A stretch of DNA of 64,000 nucleotides from Volvox africanus (GCA_030268105.1 BSDZ01000022.1:1219001-1283000); one strand, 5' to 3'. Positions 1 to 12,134 are shown, counted from the stretch's first letter. A program made the numbers and translations. Notes: a model not told the origin generated them from the sequence alone.

Positions 1-3000
1 GAGGTGAATGCGCTGGGGTTGACCCCAGAGTCGTCTGATTGTCCACAGGTTACCCTTGCTGACGGGGGTAAGCATCCCATCGTGGGCAGGATTACCCTTA
101 GCCTATCGATAGGCCCTTTGCGTGTTGTGACCCGGCCGTACGTGCTGCAGGGCTTAGCAGAGACTGTACCGTACATAATGGGGTCTTCGACATTACGACA
201 GTACCGTGCGCGCATCGACATGGAGACCGCAACCCTGCATATGTGCAAGGGTACTCTGTCGATTAAGGTACCTTTCCTGTCGTTCGAACATGTCACACCA
301 AAGGAGGGCGAAGCTGAGGTGGTGCCTATGGTTAATTTCGCTGTGACCGCAATGGCCGCGCGAATCGAACCAGAGCTAGTCGGGTGTAAGGAGGCCGTCC
401 GTTTGTTACGGAAGGGTGCCCACGGACTGCTTTTGAGGCCGCGGGTGGGCTGTTGTGCCACCACCACGCAGATTTCTGTAGATTCTGAGGTTGAGGCCCT
501 ACTGTCGCAGTATGAGGACGTCTTTAAAGATATCCCTGGCCTACCACCTATGCGTCCTGTTGATCACACAATCCCTCTCATGCCTGGAGCGCAGCCTACG
601 GCCCGGCCAATGTACAGGTTGAGTCCATTGGAGCTGGACGAGGCGAAGCGCCAGGTGACGGATTTGCTCGCGAAGGGTATGATACGCCCCAGCACATCCC
701 CGTATTCTGCACCGATTTTGTTTGTCGGTAAGAAGGATGGGACCTTGCGCATGTGCATCGATTACCGGGGGTTGAATGCGAGTACGGTGAAAAATCGCTA
801 CCCTTTGCCACGCGTTGACGACCTGTTGGATAAGCTGAAGGGATCGGCTTATTTTTCCTCGATTGACTTACAACAGGGCTATAATCAGATTCGCATCGCT
901 GCCTCTGATATCCCGAAAACTGCTTTTCGGACGCCCTTCAGTCATTTCGAGTATACGGTCCTATCGTTTGGTTTGACTAATGCCCCTGCGACGTTTCAGG
1001 CGGTTATGGACCGAATGTTTAGGCCGTTTATCGACAGGTTCGTTGTTTGCTACCTGGATGACATCTTGGTTTATTCTAAGACGCGCGAGGAGCACTTGGA
1101 GCATCTTCGGCTCGTGCTCGACGTTATGAGGCGGGAGCAATTGTTTGCTAAACGCGCCAAATGCTTTTGGGCGCAGCCTCAGGTGGAATATTTGGGCCAC
1201 ATTGTGTCGGCCACCGGTGTGAAGATGGACCCGCGGAAGGTCGCCGTGGTTCGCGATTGGCCCTCGCCTCAGAACCTCATGGAGCTGCGTAAGTTCCTTG
1301 GCTTGACCAATTATTTCCGAAAGTTCATTGAAAAATATTCCATCATTGCGGCCCCGCTTACTAACTTAACTTGCAAAGGCATTTTCGTTTCACTCGAGTC
1401 GTGGACGTCGCAATGCCAGCAGGCATTCGAAAAGCTCAAGCAAATCGTTGCCGAAAATGTCACCCTTGCATTCCCTGATTACTTGTTGCCGTTTCGTGTT
1501 GAGGTAGTGTCTGATGCCTCAGTATTTGGGAGCGGCGCTGTATTGTTACAGGAAGGGCAACTGATCGCCTTCACAAGTAAGAAGTTTTCTGGTGCGGAGA
1601 TTCGCTACACCACCGGGGAACAGGAGCTTCTGGCAGTGCTGCATGCTTTAAAGGAATGGCGCTGTTACCTCGAGGGACGCCCATTTACTTTAAAGACTGA
1701 CCACAAGCCCCTAACGTTTTTGCAAAACGTTCCGACGTTGAACTGCCGTCAGGCTAGGTGGATGGAATACCTAGCTAGGTTCGACTGCACCTGGGAGTAC
1801 ATTTCTGGTAAACTGAATATTGCTGATGCTCTCAGTCGACATCCGTCGCTACACGCTGCAATTTTAGCAGCGCCCATCGTGCGACCGCATAATGAGGAGG
1901 TGCCGATCGTGACGGACCTCGCAGAGCGATTGAAGGTGGCCTACAACGCAGATGCCTGGTTCTCGGAGCCGGCTAATGTGGAATACCTTCGCAAGCAGAA
2001 TGGCCTTTGGCTACGGACGGAGGGTGCAGCTACATAAATTGTCGTTCCGAACGACGACGCGCTACGCTACGACATCCTTGCGCGGTTCCACGAGGACCCG
2101 TTAGCAGGACACCCTGGTAGCAAGCGGTTAGTCGAGTTGGTGCAACGTTCCTTTTGGTGGCCTCATTTGGCTAACGATGCGGCGAACTTTGTACAGACAT
2201 GCAGTCTGTGCCAGCGCAATAAGGCTTTGTCCGGTAAGGGCCATGGGTTGTTGCAACCGTTGCCTGTCCCGGATGCGCCTTGGGAAAGTGTTTCCATGGA
2301 CTTCGTAGTCGTGCTGCCCAAAACTGAGGGGGGATATGATGCGGTGTTTGTAATGGTCAATCGTCTGAGTAAGATGGTTCACCTAGCACCATGCACATCA
2401 TCCTGCATGGCTGAGCAAACCGCACGCTTGTTTTTCGACAATGTGGTTCGGTTACACGGGGTTCCCAAAAATGTGATCTAGGACCGCGGTGGGCAGTTCA
2501 CGTCTAAGTTTTGGGAAGCGCTCTGCAAGCTAGTTGGCATGCGTGTCAACCTGAGCACAGTGTACCACCCGCAGACTGATGGTCAAACTGAACGCACAAA
2601 CCGCACGTTGGGTGATATGTTGCGCAATTATGCTGGTCGCACACCACTCGTTTGGGATACATATTTGACTGCGGCAGAATTCGCGCTTAACAACGCTGTT
2701 AACCGCTCTACAGGCAAAAGTCCGTTCTTTCTTAACTACGGGTTTCATCCCGCGCTACCCGTGGCGTGAGTTGGAAGTGAACGTGCCTGCTGCTAAACTT
2801 TTTGCCAAGTCTTTTATGTCCCGAATCACAGACGCGAAGTCGTGTTTGGACGCGGCGCAGCAACGAACGACGGAATACTACAACAAATCCAAGCAGGATG
2901 TGACGTTTTCGGAAGGGCAACTCGTGTTGCTAAGCACCAAGAACTTGCGTTCCTTGGCCGACGGATCCCGAAAACTCTTACCCCGCTGGATTGGTCCGTA

Positions 3001-3388
3001 TCCTGTCGTGCGCATGGTTGGGAATGTGGCTGTGGAGCTTGCATTGCCCGCTGAGATGACCATTCACCCCACGTTTCACGTATCGCTTGTCCGTCCTTAT
3101 CGTGGTACAGAACCCGTCCCTGAGCCTGCTAACGCCCCCGCAGCGATCGAACCAGTTCCCGAGACCTGGATCCCTGGTAAACAGAAGTTTTACGATGTGG
3201 AGCGGGTGTTAGATTATCGCGCGCGTCATGTGGGCCGACACCAACGTAAGCGGACAGTACACGAGTACTTGGTCAAGTGGACAGGGTATACCAGCGAGCA
3301 CAACTCATGGGAACCGGCACGCAACTTCTCGCAGGACATGAAGCCCCTGCTCAAAGAAGCCCGCAAACGTGCCACGCAAGCCCAATGA
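1..3388 (+). pseudogene. pol: Ty3/gypsy Pol polyprotein (RT-RNaseH-integrase-chromodomain), disrupted
   Basis: Open from position 4 in frame 1 to a TAA at 2035-2037. Reverse transcriptase occupies roughly 600-1350 with the catalytic YLDD near 1051. RNase H follows at about 1490-1840 (DAS, TDHKP and a final DALSR). After the TAA the same frame continues into the HHCC zinc finger of integrase (2089-2215) and the catalytic core up to a TAG at 2479-2481, which sits exactly where the second core aspartate motif (DRGGQF) starts. The frame reopens through [12 protein letters not shown], then ends in a TGA at 2767-2769. The C-terminal integrase and chromodomain (KFYDVERVLDYRA, EYLVKWTGY, NSWEP; about 3180-3370) are in frame 2, so a frameshift lies near 2757-2770. 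Two nonsense codons plus one frameshift make it a pseudogene, although the domains are barely diverged and the copy is probably fairly young. Confidence 0.93.
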
Positions 3389-3431
3389 CCCTTGCAGTCG
3401 ATGCTGTATGAAGCAGCGAGGATGCTGCATA

Positions 3432-4230
3432 CGGGAGGGGGGATAATTGTTGTGCTACGGTTCGTTTCCCGCCGATGCGTAGGTCGATGTGATCCTACAA
3501 GGCGAAGTGTTATCTTGATGAACGCATGAATGATTATTGCATATGAATGAACCTGCATGATATAGATGTATTCGCATACATTTATATATGCATTTGGCAT
3601 GTTATCATTATCCATCGCGACATCGCATCATGTGCAAATCCGCCTAGCATGCATTAAATACCGAATCATTGAAGTGCGCATTATGCTCGTGCTATGAAAC
3701 GATAAGTAATATTATTTGACATAATATTATTTCATTACAGCACACGTTGAGAGCGCTGCACTCGTCGTGATGCATGCCTTGCAACCGAATATCGTTATTC
3801 GGACCCTTGCATCATGCGAATGCCGGAAAGGCTTATACGTTGTTATGCTTGGACATCGCCTATACGCAGTAGGGTTGTCACACTTAGGATCGGCCTCCTA
3901 GTGTGAATCGTACGACATTGCGATGCTGCGAGTATAACAGATGCGAGGACGGCTAAGCAAGACAAGACATTCGATACCGGAGAACACTCGTGTGTTCTAC
4001 ACTATTATTACTATACGCTATTCTACTTAGCCCGAGCTAAGCCTAAACTTCGCTATTCACCGCCGCATGATGATTGCTTGCTTCCGGCGCTGACGGCGAT
4101 TACGTCCATTGCACCACTTCGATCTGTAAGACTGTAAGTTATATCTCTTCTTGTTTGAAGTCTTCCGCTGTCTCTGTTTGCTCGCGCTTGTCTTGCTGTA
4201 CTTGCAAGTGCTCGCGCATCGGTGTCGAAA
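3432..4230 (+). repeat. Probable polypurine tract and 3' LTR of the gypsy element
   Basis: Immediately after the chromodomain stop there is a purine run (3433-3443) followed by TGTTGTGC at 3448, the canonical TG start of an LTR. The following ~750 bases are non-coding, AT-richer than the pol region and hold a TATA-like stretch near 3585. No second LTR is in the window to fix the ends, so the 3' boundary is a guess. Confidence 0.45.
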
Positions 4231-4264
4231 GCCTTCAGACACGCAGATACTTATGAGCAAACCC

Positions 4265-7200
4265 GAAGGAGAGGTACAACACGCGTGGTGGCGGCAGGGT
4301 TAACGGTGGCAAGAGACAGCAGTGTAATGATGGTCGTCGCAGTCGCCAGTATGTGGCGCGGGCAACCCTGGATACGGCTGCCAGATCACCCACAGTGGCA
4401 GAGGTTCACTATGCATCAGCATCCGTTAACACCAAGTACCATTGGAAGCTGGACTCTGCATGCCAAGCTCACCTCACGGACACATGTGAAGACCTAATAA
4501 ATTACCTGTCAGTATCAAATGGGCCAATCATGGAAGGGATTGCAGGTACTGAGTGGGTCGTGGGGTACGGTGATGCTGAGTTGCAGATGGATGATGGGGT
4601 CGGGGTGACACTCAAGGACGTTGCTCATGTCCCAGAGGCTGGGCACCAGCTGATTTCGCAAGGTAAAATGGTGAAAGCAGGCTGGAACTTCCTAGCTAAG
4701 GAGGGGCACCTTACTCCACCCAAGCTGAAAGTGGTGCGAGCTGGCACAGTCCCAAGATTTGCTACCTTAAACAAGACCCACCCCTAAACGTTATCATGGT
4801 GGACTACATGTGGTTTCTAAAAGCCCTGCCTCTACATGCACGTGAATCATTGAAAACTCTTGCGGTGTTAGAACAGTCCGTCAAAGTGTGGCACCGGCGG
4901 TACGGCCACCTAGGGTACGAGAACCTAGGAAGGGCAGCCAAGATGGTAGACGGTATATCAGTGAGCACCGACCAGATCCAAAAGTATGCGTGGACCAATG
5001 GGAAGTGTGACGTGTGCATTGAAACCAAGGCGACTCGTGCATCCTACCCAACCTCAAGTGACAGGCCTAGGGGTGTGATGGACTGAGTGCACACGGATGT
5101 AGTTAAGATGCCTATGCAGTCCCTTGGGGGTGCCAAATACGTTCTTACCATCCTTGATGAAGCTTCGAACTTTGGGGTGGTACGTTGTGTGGCGAAGAAG
5201 CACATGGTCGCGTCGACCTTACAGGAAGTTCTCCTGTACATGGAGAGACAGTCAAAGTGTGAGCTGCGGTCCGTGCAGAGTGACCGCGGCGGTGAGTACA
5301 TAAATCGTGAAATGGAAACGTTCTTCACAGAGCATGGTATCAAACATGATAGGTCTGCACCCCGCACTCCTGAGCGAAATGACACAGCTGAGAGACTCAA
5401 CCGCACATTGTTAGACCGAGCCCGAGCCATGTTGCGGGATTCAGGATTGAGGCATGAGATAAGGGCAGAAGCTATCCATATGGCGTCCGCAATTCGTAAC
5501 TGCTCCCCCAGCCAAGGAATTACCGTTACATCCTTTGAGTCGTTCCTGGGCGTGCGGCCTGACGTGTCTGGTTTTCATACGTTCGGCTGCACTGCATGGG
5601 TGTATCAGGACCAGCAGCCGCGCAATAAGCTGGAGCCTACTGCAGTCAAGGGGGTGTTCGTAGGTTACGAACGTGGCAGCAAAGCATATTGTGTTTTGGT
5701 CGGGGACAAGGTCCTTGTGAGCTCGAACGTAGTTTTTGATGAGAAACGTATATTGGTGGAGAAAGGCAACCGCCAAAGTGACAGTGACAGTGATGAGACT
5801 GAGTCGGTGGATTAGATTCCCATGGCGGACATCACGGCAGACAATGAGCAGGTAGCAGCATTCAAAGAACCGCAAGAGGCTGGTCAAGAGCCGAGTAGGA
5901 TTGAAGAGCCTGGTGAAGAGGGCCTGAGTGGTGATGAGGCGCAGACAGATGTCAGGTGTAGACGGTGGCGCAGTTGGAGGGGGTGATGTGAACCCACCTG
6001 GCCGTCGCTACCCAGTGTGTAACAACCGCGGACAGTTACCTGCACAGTACAATGCACATGCTGTGGCGCTGCAGAATGTTGTAGTTCCTGAGTCGTACCT
6101 GGAGGCCATGGCAAGCAGGGAGGATGTACACTGGCAGCAGGCAATGGATGAGGAGATTGGATCTCTTGCCGCCAATGATACATATGACCTAGCCAAGCCG
6201 CCACTCGGTGTCAATGCGATCCCTGTGAAGTGGGTTCATGCTGTTAAGCGAATGCTGAGGGAAAGATTGAGAGTTACAAGGCTCGTTTTGTTGCTAAGGG
6301 CTTTAGGCAAAAGGAGGATGTCAATTTCGATGAGGTGTTTACACCAACGTGCAACCAAGTCACTGTGCGTTCCTTTTTAGCCATGGCGATGGAGAAGGGG
6401 TATGACGTACAACACTTGGACGTACGTACGGCGTTCCTAAATGGAGAGCTGGAAGAGGAGGTATACTGCGACCAGCCGCCCGGTTATGAGGCAGGCGGTG
6501 CAGGCATGAAGTGCAAGCTGAAGCGGGCATTGTACGGCCTACGGCAAGCTAGCAGGGCAGGGCACAAGAAGTTGCGCGGGACCCTAGAGCAGTTGGGGTT
6601 CCAGGCCTCCAAGTCAGATTCGGCGTTATTTTTGTTGTACGGCAAGTCGTACACCATCTGGTTGCTGGTGCATGTCAATGACCTGCTGATTGCGGGAGGC
6701 AACAAGGTGGAAGTACAAAAGATGAAGGAGAAGCTAATGAGGGAGTATGATATGCGCGATCTGGGGGAGGTGTCTCTCTTCCTGGGTATGGAGGTGGAGC
6801 GCAACAAAGCAGGGGGTGAGCTGAGGCTTACGCAGCGGCGTTATGCTGCGGAGTTGTTGCAGCGGTTCCGGATGGCAGAGGCCAAGGAGCAGTCGATTCC
6901 CCTGAGCCCTACTGTTGATCTGAGAGCAGAAAAAGAGAATGAGCCGGTGCTTGAGGATGCGACGCGTTTTCGTGGGTTAATTGGTAGCCTGATGTATTTG
7001 GCATGTATTTGGTCCCGACATTGCCCAGGCTGTCTACATGCTGACGTGGTTCATGTCGGCGCCTACCCAGACTCACTGGGAGGCGGCTAAAGGTGTTCTG
7101 AAATACGTGAAGGGCACGATGAAGTTCGGACTGCACTACAAGCGCGGCAGTTTGGTGGTAGAGGGCTACCCTGATGCGGATTAGGCAAAGGATCGTGATA

Positions 7201-7640
7201 GCCATCGGCCTACCACGCGTTTCGTTTACCTGATGAATGGTACAGCGATCGGCTGGAAGAGCCGATTGCAGCCAACTGTTGCAACATCTTCTGTAAAGGC
7301 GGAAAACATGACCGCAGCGTTCGCCACACGTGAGGCGCTGTGGATTCGCAAGCTCCTGTGCGATTTGGGCATAGAACAGGATTGTGTGCGCATCTGGGAT
7401 GACAACCAGGGTGCGCTGAGCCTGATTAAGAATCTGATTACTACAGTGCGGTCAAAACACATCACCATTTTGTCCGGGAGCAAGCTGAGCGCGGCGAGGT
7501 AAAGTTTGATTACTGCCCCACGGAGAGCAGACGTGATGACGAAGTCACTAGGTGACAAGAAGTTCGCGGAGTTCAGGACCGCAATGGGTGTGCGCTGAAA
7601 GACAGCGGACGATGACGGTGTTCCGTCCGAGTGTGTGTTG
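4265..7640 (+). mobile_element. Ty1/copia retrotransposon, 5'-truncated and degenerate
   Basis: Domain order is protease, GAG-pre-integrase zinc finger, integrase, reverse transcriptase, RNase H: the Ty1/copia order, integrase before RT. No 5' LTR, primer binding site or recognisable gag with a CCHC knuckle precedes the protease, so the 5' end is missing or lost at the junction with the gypsy LTR. The Pol C-terminus (VMTKSLGDKKFAEFRTAMG) ends at 7598, and a TGTTGAATACC at 7636 could be the 3' LTR start, but no partner LTR is visible to confirm it. Confidence 0.85.
4353..7598 (+). pseudogene. pol: Ty1/copia Pol polyprotein, multiply frameshifted
   Basis: Frame 3 from about 4353 carries the protease, where the usual D-S/T-G active site reads LDSAC. 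A frameshift near 4787-4796 leads to frame 2: the HHCC finger (WHRRYGHLGY, CDVC), a TGA at 5084-5086, and the integrase core (VHTDVV, QSDRGGEY, ERNDTAERLNRTLL). The frame stops at 5813-5815. RT begins in frame 3 and continues in frame 2 (LDVRTAFLNGELEEEVY, LYGLRQASRA). The catalytic YVDD is HVNDLLIAG, that is, one catalytic aspartate is replaced by asparagine. A further frameshift lies near 7010, a TAG at 7180-7182 replaces a conserved tryptophan codon, and RNase H (WKSRLQPTVATSS, DDNQGALSLIKN) is interrupted again near 7480. Loss of catalytic residues plus at least six breaks indicate an old, dead copy. Confidence 0.92.
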
Positions 7641-8229
7641 AATACCGGTCGGAACAATAGTGGAGACTATGCATAATGGCCAAAAAAAGTGTGAGTCCGG
7701 TAGTAGTGCGGCAATCCATTCAAATCCTATTATGTAGAGTTAGTGCGCTATGCCAAGGTTTGAGCAATTATGTAACGAACTACGGACTTGCTTCCCTGTC
7801 TGACTGCGTGTCGCATTCCAACATCAGTGAGTGAAACGTTTCAATACTTTTCTAGTTTTACCAGCAACATATGAGATTCCTTGCATTATAGAATGCACAT
7901 TGATGCTCCAGCTTTTATACCCATTTCCGTTCATTATGTACATATGGTACTAATTGTCCTAATTAAGTTATTGATGTTCCATTCGTTAATATTTATTATT
8001 TTAAGAGCATTAAGTATTTTAGGATTTAGGATATTAAAGTATTTTTATAATACATTGATTTTACATGGAACGTATGTACATCATCTGCAAAGCAAAGTCA
8101 TCAATGAGCTATCCGTTACGTTTGTAGTGAAACTTGTATGCATGGATAACGAACGCCTATTCGATCATAGTGGACGTGCGTTTCTTATATAAGGAGCGAG
8201 CTAGCATATCACGTTATCTTGGAACGTAA
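7641..8229. other. Non-coding, AT-rich stretch after the copia element
   Basis: No conserved domain or gene is seen. It may contain the 3' LTR of the copia element. Base composition becomes noticeably AT-rich from about 7860. The 103-codon reading frame at 7881-8192 translates into hydrophobic residues typical of AT-rich non-coding DNA. The AT-rich block runs directly into the bacterial-type helix-turn-helix fragment, so part of it may belong to the same insertion. Confidence 0.5.
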
Positions 8230-8616
8230 GGATTTTTTGCCTCGATAAGAAAAACCAGATATTTAGAACAAATAGGTAAATTCACTGGCAAGGAAATATA
8301 TTCCCTGCGGTTAGCAAAAGGGCTACCCCGCCAGGAATTATCAAAAGTAGTCGGGGTAGCTCACCAGCAGCTGCAAAATTATGAAAATGGAACTAATCGG
8401 GCTGCTGCTTCAAGGCTGGTGTTAATCGCTAAGGCTTTAGAGCAGAAGGTAACATGTTTTTACGAAGGGATTACAGCAGACGATAATAGCCTGCCGGAAA
8501 CAGAAAACCAACGCCTGTGTATTGAGGTAGCAAGGAACTTTAGACGTATTGCTATTCGGAAACACAAGGACGCAATCAATTCTTACGTAAAGGGAAGAAG
8601 AAGCTTTGTTAATTAA
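8230..8616 (+). pseudogene. XRE-family (Cro/CI-type) helix-turn-helix regulator fragment, bacterial type
   Basis: The frame is open from just after a TAA at 8227-8229 to a TAA at 8614-8616 (128 codons). Residues about 18-80 form a classic HTH_XRE domain: GKEIYSLRLAKGLPRQELS, then a helix-turn-helix ending QQLQNYENGTNRAAASRL and VLIAKALEQKVTCFYEG. The tail (LCIEVARNFRRIAIRKHKDAI) resembles the C-terminal segment that follows the HTH in small XRE proteins of Rickettsiales and other alphaproteobacteria, from memory of the family. In bacteria such proteins repress or activate prophage, plasmid or host promoters. No ATG, GTG or TTG occurs upstream of the HTH; the first ATG (8419) lies after the recognition helix, so the start is missing. 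There are no introns, and composition is more AT-rich than the neighbouring genes. Either a horizontally acquired relic or an assembly chimera with an endosymbiont contig. The domain call is firm; the donor is inference. Confidence 0.82.
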
Positions 8617-10134
8617 GTTATTGTACGTTTTTTAGGAAAGGCAGATAGAGCGCGAGTAGTTGGAAGTTGTTGTATCCTTAATGCATTTTATTACATGATT
8701 AAGAGATGATAACAATTTGTTCATTGTGAATAAATTAACGAGCTACCAGTTTCATCACTCCCATTCTTCCATCGCGCATTTGAATCATGGATTTGGTCTC
8801 AGCCGCCGATGACCTATACTAACCACCTTCCCGAGTTATCGAGCTTGTCGGTGAGTCCATAACCTGTATGGACTGGGCCATTTACCGTCTGAATGGTTAA
8901 TGGTGGAACACCTGCTTCCTTGCTTCACTGATTTTCCGGTTGTACTGGTGACTTCTGAAGCTCACGCCCGGTTCGAGGCCTTATGGCCTCTCAAGCACGG
9001 CATGGTCGGCAATTCTACTTAATCGGGCTCTGGCACAACAACCGGTATGTTTTGATACCACCCTTCATTGGGTACCATATAAAACAGAAGTTGAGTAGAA
9101 CAGCGCGAGAGCAGTATGGTTTGGTGTTCGAGCGACTTGGGAAGCTCGAAAAACGAGGGTTCGGATCTTGAAGGTCTCGATCCAGTGTAACAGAGGGGTC
9201 GCCTAGCTGTTAGGTGTAGCTATAACGGCGAGCTCCGAGGCATGGTGCCGTAGGGCACGAGGTGTAAGGGTGACTCCGTGTAGATTACATTATAATATTA
9301 TCTTATAGTAGAAGAAGAATGTAATTGGAAGTGCCTGTCTCCGGGCGCCTTAAATAGCGCTGCCTGGCTCGTAAAGGGGCCTTACGTCTGTTCAAAACTG
9401 GCGCGCATTCTACAACTGACACCGTTGTACGAATGCTCGCATGCAAGTGGTTCCATGCGACTTGTCCAAGTTCTAAGCGTTAGATCTATTGTAACTAAAC
9501 TATTATTACGCAATTATGTTATTTGTCCTAAAAGCCAAATTCCTACAACTCAGATTCGCTCTTTCTGGCGCTTCTGCGCCATTCGCCCTGTTACAATGTG
9601 CGTGGTGTACATACGGCACAAACAAACACGAATAGATATATAAGGTGCATCAGCAAAAACTGAGAGGTGTCATCTTTCATAAGTTAGGCACTTTGGTTGC
9701 ATGCTTGCTGGGGGAGCGAGGTTAACAGTTGCGTGGTAGAACCCGCTGAGCCGCTGAGTGGGGCACACAGATCACGCGCTAGTGTTCTGGTTAGCAGGCA
9801 GGCAGGGTACCTACCAATCTAGCTCCGTCGTCCCAGATCGACCTCCACTTTAAGTCATTGAGTTGACTTGATAGGTGGCACCGATGACTGCCTTGACACT
9901 TACCACAAATAGGAAGCATGCATGTCAGCAGTAGTATAACATGTCAGGCGTTTTCCTGCAGGGCAGGCATACAGTGGCATCCTCACCACGAACACCTGGG
10001 CGGAGCCCTGCTGCTCGCCTCTCCTCTCCTTTGTAGCTACCAATAGGTAACACCCTTATGCATCAATCCATTCTTGTTCCTTTGTCAAATTCAACATGTA
10101 GATGTGTATGTGATTTTTTGGGCTCAGTGCTTGT

Positions 10135-10236
10135 GTAGTATCCTGGGGTATCTACGGGCAGTGTCGAAGGATCCTGGACCACAGAGGGTCATCCTTCCGA
10201 TCGGGCCTTTGTTGGCTGACACAACAGAGATACAAC
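10135..10236 (+). repeat. ~100 bp dispersed repeat, copy 1
   Basis: Shares GTAGTATCCTGGGGTATCTA, then a more variable middle, then GATCGGGCCTTTGT and GAGATACAAC in the same order with the copy at 11057-11153. Same orientation, about 920 bases apart. No coding potential is seen. Copy 1 has a few extra bases in the middle. Confidence 0.75.
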
Positions 10237-11056
10237 AGCTTGCCGCGCACCAGCGCCGTCAAGCGGAGCAATCCAGCGGAACGCGCATCGAGGGCTTTAA
10301 TACTCTGCTCCCGCCGGTTATCATCTCGCAAGCCGCACTATCTATAATCACACAAGTCCTTCACGAATCATGCATATCAACCAGCAAGGGGTGCCCAGTA
10401 CCTTAACATCACTTCTCTGACATAGAACTTAATAGGGTTCGGTATATGTGTGTAGGGGGATATTAACGCCCATAACGGCCCAGCAGCGAGTCCTTACCAA
10501 TTTACAGATGACGGATAGAAGTTGTTCACACGGCATAACAGGCAGGGGGTCAAAGGCGGGTTGGAGGCTGTTTAACGCTGTTCCGGTGGGACATATATCC
10601 CCTATAAGATGCTAGGGAGGTACGTATGTGTAACGAGTACATACATACGTACGGTCGATGCGTTGACCTGGCCGGGGCAACCAGCCTGCCTTCCTCAACG
10701 AACTGGTCGAATGAAGAACACCAAACCCCATGCATCACGCCGTTCCACCCCTGTCTGATGACACGACTTTTAACATCCTGAGCCTCCATCCTGACCGCCT
10801 GATCTACCTGATGCCTGCATGTATGCTGTTGGCCGTCTTCGAAGGCAGGCATCAAAAGTTATGCCTGCCTTCAAAATCGACAAGTAAGCCCGCCAGCAGC
10901 TGCCGTGCGTTCCAAGCGGTGATTGGCAATAAACCAACATACATTTAACAGACATGCAATATGCACACAGTGAATTACATTTATGAACCAAGCAATCCAT
11001 TATAAACAAAGTGTATTTGATGACGTGTGATTAGCATATACGCGAAGGGCACTCTT

Positions 11057-11153
11057 GTAGTATCCTGGGGTATCTACGGGTAGTGTCAAAGACTGAGCCG
11101 TCACGGTCATCTTTCGATCGGGCCTTTGTAGGCCCACACAACGGAGATACAAC
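11057..11153 (+). repeat. ~100 bp dispersed repeat, copy 2
   Basis: Second copy of the element at 10135-10236, with point differences and a small deletion in the middle. The identical first ~25 bases and conserved tail show common origin. Which element family it belongs to cannot be told from this window. Confidence 0.75.
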
Positions 11154-12134
11154 CACTCTGACTGCCTGTCAGATAGGCAATGCACCCGCATTATTGCTTA
11201 CACGTATGTACGGTGAGTGTTAGCAATGAACGATAATAGAGGAGCGCCCATAATGTATGTGGCCATGCGCCCTGCCTAACTGTCAATGCAACGGAAAAAC
11301 GAACAACGAACGTAAAGTGTGAGGTGCGGGTAATAACGCATAGCCAGACAGCCATATCCAATGGTCACTTGTCCGTACACGCCACGCATGGTTGCCATAC
11401 GCATCACCTTACCGCCAGCCAGCTAGCGTTACTACCTAGCACTCACGCGCCCCGCTCCCTGCTGCGTTTGTGTGGTACCATTATTATCGCCGGCATCCCT
11501 GGGTGACGTTGCTATTGCCGTTGCAGCTGCCACCGCTCTCGCCGCCCTCCGTTGGCTTTTCACTTGCTGAAACATCGCCTGTCGTACAAGGTCGTACATG
11601 GATGGACAAGACGCATTCACCTATCCCCACACCCTCATCATCATGAACACTGGTACTGGGGAGTGGGCGAGGACCAGTGTGTAGTATCCACATAGGGGGG
11701 GGGTATTTGTCTCCGGGCACGCAATCGATCTCCAGGGAGGATGAGTTTGAGTCTGGACGACATCGTCCGATCTAAACATTGGGCCTTATCTTGTTTGTTT
11801 GATGAGCCGGATATCAGGCGGGGATGAAAGCGATGCAACATCATACCTATAATGAACCGCAATCCTGAGCCCCAATCCGATGTTGCAGTAGCCCCAACAA
11901 GTAACCGATCCCAGTGCTGACTCGTACATGCTGTATGGTTCCTCTTTTAGTCCATCCTTCTAATCTCCCACTTGACTTGCTCTGCGTGTCCTTGCCCTTT
12001 TTGTCCTGTACGTCTGTACGATTGTACATCCCTCTCTTTCACGGTTTTTCCAGCCTCTCCATCCCCGTAAGGACAATATCCTTACTAACGCCAAAATGAA
12101 CCATCAAGGTGGGATGGGATGGGATGGGATACGT

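Larger units (their letters stand above)
1..4230 (+). mobile_element. Ty3/gypsy chromovirus, 5'-truncated by window edge
   Basis: The element contains, in order, the end of a retropepsin-like segment, reverse transcriptase, RNase H, integrase and a C-terminal chromodomain. That order (integrase after RT/RNase H, then chromodomain) defines the chromovirus branch of Ty3/gypsy. The 5' LTR, gag and most of the protease lie outside the window. A purine run near 3432-3443 is followed by TGTTGTGC at 3448, the expected position of polypurine tract and 3' LTR start. The right-hand end is not certain: by about 4.27-4.35 kb the sequence already belongs to a Ty1/copia element, so 4230 is approximate. The coding region is broken, so the copy is not autonomous. 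Confidence 0.85.
8617..12134. other. Intergenic region, no gene recognised
   Basis: No domain-bearing frame was found on either strand. The stretch holds short palindromes (for example GAGGCC-TTAT-GGCCTC near 8974 and 10-base arms GTACGTATGT/ACATACGTAC near 10619-10651), the two copies of a ~100 bp repeat, and the region just downstream of the kinase gene stop. Four tandem GGGAT units lie at about 12111-12130. It is probably degraded repeat DNA. Confidence 0.5.

Noticed and set aside
7881..8192. 103-codon hydrophobic frame upstream of the HTH fragment
   Set aside because: AT-rich composition alone explains the Leu/Ile/Phe-rich translation; no family recognised.
8955..9020. GGTTCGA box suggestive of a tRNA T-loop
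   Set aside because: No acceptor stem, D-loop or anticodon arm could be folded around it; the nearby GAGGCC palindrome is too short to support a tRNA.
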